A stretch of DNA of 64,000 bases, taken from positions 36,490,166 through 36,554,165 of the forward strand of contig CAIIXF020000011.1 of the NCBI GenBank assembly GCA_903813345.2, written 5' to 3'. Each line of letters begins with the position of its first letter. The stretch's first letter is position 1. A model generated the notes under the pieces. It searched no databases, was not told the origin of the DNA, and saw nothing but the letters and a program-made list of their open reading frames with translations. Positions 62,501 to 64,000 of this stretch are shown here, piece after piece. Both the position numbers and the translations under genes were made by a program. This stretch comes from Owenia fusiformis. Lineage: Eukaryota; Annelida; Polychaeta; Sabellida; Oweniidae.

Positions 62501-64000
62501 CGACTTCAGAATCTTGACAGCATGCGTATTCTTCCTCCATGCCCGCTCCACAGACACGGCTTTTACTAATTTTTATGTTTGAATCGGAATAAATAATGAT
62601 AGGCCATTCAATATGGTGAAATTCAGCACGAGTTGGACATAATGTTGTACAAAGCACGAACCGAATGTGAGTGCATTTGTACTAACATTCTGTCCTTATT
62701 CCTTAAGTAAACAACACCAATAGACATTCTGAAGTTAATACAAATGTAAGGTCCACTATTGCATAACGGAACACATCAACATTATCACAACCCAAGTAAA
62801 CAACACCAATGGACATTCTGAAGTCAATACAAATGTAAGGTCCACCATTGCATAACGGAACACATCAACATTATCACAACCCAAGTAAACAACACCAATG
62901 GACATTCTGAAGTCAATACAACAAATCAATGGAACAAATGGAACGGTCCAGCTATATTGTAACAGAACACAAAAACATTTCCACGTTGACGAGTAGATCA
63001 TAATCTATAAGTCAAGAAGTGATTCTAGTAAATAGCAATCAATTAATGCAGCCCACATGCGTCATTCAGTGAATTGCTAGCATTTTGCGCACACGTTAGA
63101 ATGCAGATCTAGAATTATATCTTTCAGTTTTCAATTTGTGAAACATTTTCTGTACAGTGCGAGTAAGATTAAAACTATAGTTTTATTTCAATCACACTAG
63201 CTCAGAGGCGCATACCTTTATCATTATGTTGAACAAGGTTAAATAAAGTTCTTTTTTACCTTGTACGTTTTGTCAAGAAAATGGTCCAAATGTTATGTTT
63301 ACTATCTTATAATTAAACATTCTTCAAAATCATTTACAAATTGCAAAGAGTTCATATCAAACCTGAAGAGTAAAACTGGGGGTCAACGGTCATATAAGAT
63401 CACAAAAGACACCTGACAAAGATCTTCGAATTCGTGGAAGGTTATGACGTATTTTTACCACCTTGCCGGGCCAGTTCTAGGGGTTTTAGTGCTAGTTTAG
63501 AAGGCGTTCATTTTACTATATCGACCTGAGCAATATGTGACGTCATAGTGGCGGTCAAGAAGGCATTTCAGACCTGTCGAGAATGGATTTAACGACCGGC
63601 AATTTTCTAGATATCGTTCAGATGCGTAAGGTTTTCTTTCTGTTTCATTCCTGGTCGTTAACGGTGGTAATAAAACTAATAACGTCATTTCTGCGCATAA
63701 ATGACGTCATTTCTGCACAGAAATGACGTTATTGTACTATTATACACATATCTAATGGGTGACAGCCAGAAGAATGAACTGTACATTACTAAGCTTAATT
63801 TACCTTTCAGGCACCTGACAAAGAACTTGGTGGAAGGCTATGACGTATTATACACATATCTAATGGGTGACAGCCAGAAGAATGAACTGTACATTACTAA
63901 GCTTAATTTACCTTTCAGGCACCTGACAAAGAACTTGGTGGAAGGCTATGACGTATTTTACACATATCTAATGGGTGACAGCCAGAAGAATGAACTGTAC
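23494..64000 (+). CDS. Divergent inositol 1,4,5-trisphosphate receptor-like channel, N-terminal 584 codons
   Basis: Endoplasmic-reticulum Ca2+-release channel of the IP3R/RyR superfamily. Only the cytosolic N-terminus is here; the gene continues past the window. Eighteen exons join with continuous phase: 23494-23579, 25282-25352, 25787-25911, 27305-27391, 38318-38395, 43341-43421, 45109-45212, 45596-45683, 47055-47142, 49206-49313, 53625-53767, 54119-54197, 55311-55393, 57472-57597, 58274-58294, 60189-60323, 60532-60590, 63811 onward. Residues 1-210 fit the suppressor beta-trefoil (CVPNRY; YGQVIQLRHVFSGKFIHV); MIR-type repeats run to about 407 (YWEIEFEGGG, RIRHMCTRKWLKVN); then the RIH/armadillo start with SKQRQKLLR. 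In the IP3-binding site, positions equal to human R504, R506, K508 and R511 are K491, R493, K495 and R498, but the human R-T-T-G-R loop reads R-V-R-A-L (273-277). It may be an IP3R-like paralogue rather than the canonical receptor. Confidence 0.92.
23580..24677 (+). other. ITPR-like intron 1, unique part
   Basis: AT-rich; a 69-codon open frame (24156-24365) has no recognisable family. No other feature seen. Confidence 0.5.
24678..25281 (+). repeat. 77-bp array of exon 2 acceptor
   Basis: One partial unit then seven exact-length units starting at 24743, 24820, 24897, 24974, 25051, 25128 and 25205; the true exon 2 start (25282) is unit eight. Each unit holds CACGATCCACTCAGA, TGGGTGTTTATGGCAACG and the acceptor TTATCTTGTTTTCAG. 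Units are over 95% alike. 77 = 3n+2 and no stop occurs in any frame, which creates long false open frames. Confidence 0.98.
25282..25352 (+). CDS. ITPR-like exon 2
   Basis: 71 bases, phase 2 to 1. It follows the last of a row of identical acceptors (TTATCTTGTTTTCAG) and ends CCCCAAG|GTAAGC. It encodes TIHSELGVYGRQEREK then PDIPDPQ. Only this copy has exon-like sequence after GTTTATGGCA (GACAGG instead of ACGATC) and a donor. Confidence 0.85.
25787..25911 (+). CDS. ITPR-like exon 3
   Basis: 125 bases, phase 1 to 0; acceptor TTATTTTCAG, donor AAG|GTAACA. SFKICVPNRY matches the strongly conserved 'LFKLCPMNRY' of IP3 receptors. A basic stretch NKKHRKLLEK follows. Confidence 0.93.
26010..26823. 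mobile_element. Palindromic MITE-like element rich in TTCGGTAAAT
   Basis: TGCTTCTTTATTCGATACATT at the left is mirrored by AATGAATAAAGAAGCA at the right. The body has many CGAAT and TTCGGTAAAT words in both orientations. No target duplication recognised. Confidence 0.55.
27305..27391 (+). CDS. ITPR-like exon 4
   Basis: 29 codons, phase 0/0; acceptor CTTATTTTAG, donor TACAG|GTACAT. Acidic start (ADAENEDNKSEQ), then GKKLLYGQVIQ, equal to the IP3R 'LLGTVIQYGNVIQ' region. Its last 14 bases plus donor found the array that follows. Confidence 0.92.
27378..29405 (+). repeat. 41-bp array seeded by exon 4 donor
   Basis: About 49 units of GACAAGTTATACAGGTACAT followed by ACATG(T/C)TTATTGTCCTATATT. 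The first unit is the end of exon 4 itself (GGACAAGTTATACAG|GTACAT). Nearly every unit keeps TACAG|GTACAT, so the intron starts with dozens of donor copies. Later units (after 28.4 kb) are more diverged, with TCCAG and AGGCAC variants. Confidence 0.98.
29602..30020 (+). mobile_element. LINE 3'-end remnant
   Basis: DVETIEHRLLHCKHHDEQRN is the cysteine/histidine motif found after the RT domain of CR1/L2-like non-LTR elements. The frame stops soon after, and the piece ends with an AAATAAATAAATAAT tail. 5'-truncated and dead. Confidence 0.65.
31976..32294. mobile_element. Fourth-level MITE
   Basis: Inverted arms around CAGTCTCA..TCACGCCTGGTGATCAG and CTGATTTTCGGTAA, mirrored by TTACCGAAAATCAG..CTGATCACC-like text ending GGGCGTGAGACTG. 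The left arm has an 11-bp insertion. Confidence 0.7.
32458..33148. mobile_element. Palindromic MITE, AAAGGA-ended family (copy)
   Basis: AAAAGGTGTTT start and GTGGTCCTTT end; mirrored ACAGGTGCATATGTTAGGCC near 32522 and 33060. The core CATGTTATTTTCCCATTGGG is shared with the 13.3-kb copy. Confidence 0.7.
35700..36850 (+). repeat. 30-bp intronic minisatellite
   Basis: TATTTATCATATTGAAATAAACTATTCC-type units, about 24 copies in two blocks (35700-35995 and 36415-36850). They are separated by an inserted palindromic element. It does not touch an exon. Confidence 0.9.
35996..36414. mobile_element. Palindromic insertion inside the 30-bp array
   Basis: Interrupts the array. It contains a near-perfect hairpin: GTGATATCATTTTATCGCC..AAATATCAACAC facing GTGTTGATATTTGATATC..GGCGATAAAAATGATATCA around CATTCGCTTCGCTCACTC. 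Confidence 0.75.
36985..38317 (+). other. Intron 4, unique part
   Basis: No gene or element recognised; short open frames only. Confidence 0.45.
38318..38395 (+). CDS. ITPR-like exon 5
   Basis: 26 codons, phase 0/0; acceptor GTGTTTTTTTAG, donor CAG|GTAAAA. LRHVFSGKFIHVSTTQTS is a MIR-type strand pair and continues directly from VIQ. It lies 10.9 kb after exon 4. Confidence 0.92.
39554..39640 (+). repeat. About 38-bp tandem duplication
   Basis: CAGAGTTGCTCATTG..GAGCTCCCATG occurs twice head to tail within intron 5. Confidence 0.85.
40660..40850 (+). repeat. Direct repeat in intron 5
   Basis: CAAATTGACCAATTT..TTCAAAATCATCTA occurs at about 40667 and 40788, 121-125 bases apart. Confidence 0.75.
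41000..41140. repeat. Near-perfect hairpin with 61-bp arms
   Basis: GAAAGGTTTGGGTGAAAGAT..GGTTAGAGTCAT (41000-41060) is answered by its complement (41079-41140) with one or two mismatches and an 18-base loop. It lies 15 bases before the 31-bp array. Confidence 0.9.
41155..43340 (+). repeat. 31-bp array ending at exon 6 acceptor
   Basis: About 70 units of GACATTATGGCAATTGCTTG plus CATTACAACCA. The last unit becomes the acceptor ATTATTTCAATTGCTTCCAG of exon 6. A higher-order duplication of 395 bp is visible (42539-42933 against 42934-43328). Several long frames are repeat translations. Confidence 0.97.
43341..43421 (+). CDS. ITPR-like exon 6
   Basis: 27 codons, phase 0/0; acceptor CAATTGCTTCCAG, donor ATC|GTAAGT. 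It encodes VELNPHNLKQAQFRVMPRYK then VKAEGDI. Directly preceded by a 2.2-kb array. Confidence 0.93.
43422..44479 (+). other. Intron 6, unique part
   Basis: No gene or element recognised. Confidence 0.45.
44480..45108 (+). repeat. 20-bp pyrimidine-rich array ending at exon 7 acceptor
   Basis: Units like TAACTGCCTTGTCTAATTGT, about 20 copies in two blocks split by a retroelement piece. The last copies (TTTAACTGCTTTCTCTATTTGTAG) form the polypyrimidine tract and acceptor of exon 7. Confidence 0.92.
44739..44960 (+). mobile_element. 5'-truncated retroelement copy (3' end only)
   Basis: Starts TAATGACTTCAGTGAATG and is about 90% identical to 52374-52600 (CCTTGGTCTTCTGGTCTTGG, GGGGGTATTAGACATT). 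It lies within the 20-bp array. Confidence 0.85.
45109..45212 (+). CDS. ITPR-like exon 7
   Basis: 104 bases, phase 0 to 2; acceptor TCTATTTGTAG, donor AACGA|GTAAGT. It encodes VQVADQVVLESVKSPGQFLH, the counterpart of IP3R 'GDKVVLNPVNAGQPLH', and ends QSVYAN. Confidence 0.94.
45267..45345 (+). repeat. 25-bp tandem repeat x3
   Basis: AGCCTATTTAAGCCTATTCC then ATATT, three perfect copies in intron 7. Confidence 0.95.
45596..45683 (+). CDS. ITPR-like exon 8
   Basis: 88 bases, phase 2 to 0; acceptor TTTTTTCAG, donor AAG|GTATGC. It encodes HELNLSVRQSGFSCYRR then DKPTSDHENKLK. Confidence 0.92.
45845..46080. mobile_element. Possible small GC-rich MITE
   Basis: Several inverted CCGTGCGG/CCGCACGG words (near 45874, 45926, 45964, 45995) in otherwise AT-rich intron. 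Ends not defined. Confidence 0.4.
46680..46875 (+). repeat. Tandem repeat with 37/74-bp period
   Basis: GATTGGTTGTTATTGACCAT alternates with GATTGGTTGATAACGACCAT units, about five copies, in intron 8. Confidence 0.9.
47055..47142 (+). CDS. ITPR-like exon 9
   Basis: 88 bases, phase 0 to 1; acceptor TTGTTTTCTAG, donor GATG|GTAAGT. AGVPIRLYHKEVEAYMVAEG matches IP3R 'GGDVVRLFHAEQEKFLT'. Confidence 0.94.
47192..47485. mobile_element. Small MITE related to the 14.7-kb copy
   Basis: CAAGGAGGATTGTATCCCAAG at the left and GTAAGCCAATCCTCCTTG at the right are inverted. Confidence 0.6.
47612..49159. mobile_element. Nested palindromic elements with CTATCACACCAA ends
   Basis: Outer ends CTACTATCACACCAAACTAG and CTAGTTTGGTGTGATAGTAG. 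Inside, the same terminus recurs at about 47997 (CTATCACACCAAGCAAGTTG), 48394 (AACTAGTTTGGTGTGATAAG) and 48780 (ACTAGTTTGTGTAATAG), so copies of one family inserted into each other. A long G run lies at 48399-48420. No coding capacity. Confidence 0.75.
49206..49313 (+). CDS. ITPR-like exon 10 (altered IP3-contact loop)
   Basis: 108 bases, phase 1/1; acceptor TTTTTTTCAG, donor GATG|GTAAGC. VHLRVRALDQNNPKTLF then SSSALTYWEIEFEGGG fits IP3R 'LRTTGRQS..ALWEVE', with the T-T-G-R residues replaced by V-R-A-L. Confidence 0.93.
49400..53575 (+). repeat. 92-93-bp array related to exon 11 start
   Basis: About 34 units: GCCAGTGAATGAACACGAG, TTGTATGTGAATGTATATATC, TTAAGGGGTGTTATAAAATG, GGAGC.. to ..GTCCTCTACTTTAG. 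The stretch GTGAATGTATATATC..GGGGTGTTATAAAATGGGAG mirrors the true junction GTGAACGTTTCTATATATAG|GGGGTGTCATAAAGTGGGAA at exon 11. Most 93-bp units stay open (31 residues each). Split at 51607-52605 by a retroelement; the block after it is the most uniform. Confidence 0.97.
51607..52605 (+). mobile_element. 5'-truncated retroelement inside the 93-bp array
   Basis: The first 500 bases (to TGA 52105-52107) encode the C-terminal end of a reverse-transcriptase polyprotein: KLYDKRDDFNFDIVNFPDLD, PAYGVYVSQLIRYGRACSKY and a following FFLGFAEKYKSLISKF helix, a signature common in marine invertebrate genomes. A 500-base 3' region follows, whose last 225 bases match the 44.7-kb copy. The RT catalytic core is missing, so it is dead. 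The insertion split a repeat unit between GAATGT and ATATATCT. Confidence 0.85.
53625..53767 (+). CDS. ITPR-like exon 11 (MIR repeat)
   Basis: 143 bases, phase 1 to 0; acceptor TCTATATATAG (pyrimidine-poor), donor AAG|GTAAGC. It encodes GGVIKWEQQVRIRHMCTR and KWLKVNKSAVTL, ending FKLHPVIK. The 93-bp array upstream translates to RGVIKWEL in every unit, echoing this exon start. Confidence 0.93.
54119..54197 (+). CDS. ITPR-like exon 12 (MIR repeat)
   Basis: 79 bases, phase 0 to 1; acceptor AACTATTTCAG, donor CATG|GTAGAT. It encodes YCRIEHAVTGTWLHALH, a MIR motif like IP3R 'YVRLRHLCTNTWVHS'. Confidence 0.94.
54250..55189 (+). mobile_element. Mariner-like element remnant, TA flanks
   Basis: Ends CAGGGTGTCAAATAAATAT and ATATTTATTTGACACCCTG, with TA on both sides (54248-54249, 55190-55191). 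940 bp. Broken frames between 54.85 and 55.07 kb look like the end of a Tc1/mariner transposase but are disrupted. In intron 12. Confidence 0.75.
55311..55393 (+). CDS. ITPR-like exon 13
   Basis: 83 bases, phase 1 to 0; acceptor TAATTTCTAG, donor AAG|GTGAAT. It encodes DEYGRTQVFDDNDTSMAG then LKWTHAPLKK. Confidence 0.92.
55527..57471 (+). repeat. 48-bp array of exon 14 acceptor region
   Basis: About 39 units of GACAGTCAAGTGACTTTTCC, ATCCACT(T/A)TTTCAAG, TTTTATCATGTTT. The unit part AAGTGACTTTTCC..CACTATTTCAAG matches the real acceptor region AAGTGACCATGTC..CACTATTTTCAG at 57442-57471. Since 48 = 3 x 16 the array is open for 647 codons, but as a repeat, not a gene. Confidence 0.97.
57472..57597 (+). 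CDS. ITPR-like exon 14
   Basis: 42 codons, phase 0/0; acceptor ACACTATTTTCAG, donor GAC|GTGAGT. LTLSEEMQYDDAFTIQYV then FNFMAGMVPFIQKLIKD matches IP3R 'AFAIVPVSPAEVRDLDF' and the following helix. Preceded by the 48-bp array. Confidence 0.93.
57598..58273 (+). other. Intron 14
   Basis: No feature recognised. Confidence 0.4.
58274..58294 (+). CDS. ITPR-like exon 15 (21-nt microexon)
   Basis: Seven codons (MKDRKNQ), phase 0/0, between TTGTTCTCAG and CAG|GTAAAT. It would add a basic loop between the two conserved neighbouring exons without changing frame, so it may be optional. Supported only by splice signals and phase. Confidence 0.55.
58980..59480 (-). mobile_element. Possible LINE C-terminal remnant
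   Basis: Minus-strand broken frames contain KARSGCFGLTIGFERWGI, DGMCSFCNM and PHIYNYFKTCIPNN, the style of the post-RT region of non-LTR elements. Frameshifted and short. Confidence 0.4.
60189..60323 (+). CDS. ITPR-like exon 16 (IP3-core helix)
   Basis: 45 codons, phase 0/0; acceptor TTACGTTGTAG, donor AGA|GTAAGT. VNSVPSKQRQKLLRNLR corresponds to IP3R 'KPNRERQKLMREQ', keeping the basic residues that contact IP3 phosphates. Confidence 0.95.
60532..60590 (+). CDS. ITPR-like exon 17
   Basis: 59 bases, phase 0 to 2; acceptor AATTATTTCAG, donor AAAC|GTAAGC. IVELLVKLLQIPYRHSPDQ matches IP3R 'ILKQIFKLLQAPF'. Confidence 0.94.
60671..61397. mobile_element. Palindromic MITE, AAAGGA-ended family (copy)
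   Basis: AAAGGAGCACGTAGGTTATCG and CGATAACCCACGTGCTCCTTT are inverted; about 35-bp arms. Core GATGACCAAAATGAACTG and AAATAACATGGGGAACAC. In intron 17. Confidence 0.8.
61600..62935 (+). repeat. 89-bp repeat of intron 17, interrupted
   Basis: Units ACACCAATGGACATTCTGAA, GTCAATACAAATGTAAGG, TCCACCATTGCATAACGGAA, CACATCAACATTATCACAAC, CCAAGTAAAC. Blocks at about 61600-61711, 62043-62210 and 62706-62935, separated by an ATT-flanked insertion and by a 0.5-kb unrelated piece. Confidence 0.9.
61712..62042. mobile_element. 331-bp insertion flanked by ATT (copy 1)
   Basis: ATTACCACCTTGCCGGGCC to ATTATTGTACT, flanked by ATT (61709-61711, 62043-62045). An intact 89-bp unit (GGACATTCTGAAG) shows the empty site. 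It contains CGGGCCAGTTCTAGG, GTGACGTCATAGTGG and GTTAACGGTGGTAAT. No clear inverted ends. Confidence 0.8.
63454..63738. mobile_element. 285-bp insertion flanked by ATT (copy 2)
   Basis: Same family as 61712-62042 (ACCACCTTGCCGGGCCAG, TAGAAGGCGTTCATT, ending GTTATTGTACT), flanked by ATT (63451-63453, 63739-63741). It splits repeat unit 0 at GACGTATT|ATACAC; units 1 and 2 show the empty site. Confidence 0.85.
63811..64000 (+). CDS. ITPR-like exon 18 (partial, internal 108-bp repeat)
   Basis: Acceptor TTACCTTTCAG, phase 2. It reads HLTKNLVEGYDVLYTYLMG then DSQKNELYITK, like IP3R '[27 protein letters not shown]'. The frame stays open across the junction with the next 108-bp unit (63919), so either the repeat is translated as 36 extra residues or splicing uses a later acceptor copy. 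The exon runs off the window. Confidence 0.8.

Larger units (their letters stand above)
63400..64000 (+). repeat. 108-bp repeat spanning exon 18 start
   Basis: Unit GGCACCTGACAAAGAACTTG..CTTAATTTACCTTTCA. Unit 0 begins near 63404 (diverged, with a small insertion, split by a mobile element); unit 1 is 63811-63918; unit 2 is 63919 to the window end. Units 1 and 2 differ by one or two bases. 108 = 3 x 36, so the frame is kept. Confidence 0.93.

Noticed and set aside
62454-63001. Minus-strand small proteins
   Set aside because: Mostly 89-bp repeat translations and unsupported short frames.

Overview
The window is nuclear DNA of an animal, most likely a marine invertebrate. It is AT-rich, it carries two conserved animal genes cut into many short exons with GT..AG introns, and it is packed with palindromic MITEs, broken LINE/RT pieces and large minisatellites. 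The style of the reverse-transcriptase fragment and the presence of a divergent IP3-receptor-like gene suggest a lophotrochozoan (possibly a mollusc), but I cannot fix the taxon from the sequence alone.

Layout. (1) 383-10700, + strand: the last nine coding exons of SHPRH, an E3 ubiquitin ligase/SNF2 helicase (linker, RING finger, helicase C domain, C-terminus). Its 3' untranslated region runs to about 12.16 kb. (2) About 12.2-15.3 kb: intergenic, with MITEs. (3) 15340-16562, +: a two-exon gene for a secreted 298-residue protein of unknown family, with a poly(A) signal at 16867. (4) 17217-22574: a 5.36-kb foldback element with long inverted ends. (5) 23494 to the window end, +: the first 18 coding exons (584 codons) of a divergent inositol 1,4,5-trisphosphate-receptor-like Ca2+ channel, covering the N-terminal suppressor/MIR region and the start of the RIH (armadillo) region. 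The pore region lies beyond the window. Its introns total about 39 kb and contain a four-level nest of DNA transposons (30135-35516), two 5'-truncated copies of one retroelement, a mariner-like remnant, LINE remnants and many minisatellites.

The most striking pattern is that many tandem arrays are anchored on exon-intron junctions. In donor cases (SHPRH exons at 2443 and 10113, ITPR-like exon at 27391) the real exon end is the first unit and copies run into the intron. In acceptor cases (exons starting at 25282, 43341, 45109, 53625, 57472 and 63811) the copies fill the intron and the real exon start is the last unit, or the array abuts it. Units therefore carry dozens of decoy splice sites. 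In two places copies reach the coding sequence: a 73-bp unit (not a multiple of 3) repeated seven times cuts the SHPRH reading frame short, and a 108-bp unit adds 36 residues per copy to the ITPR-like protein. Several transposons sit inside the arrays, so neighbouring units serve as built-in empty sites.

Exon borders were read by eye from splice signals, phase continuity and remembered family sequence. No alignments or database searches were run.
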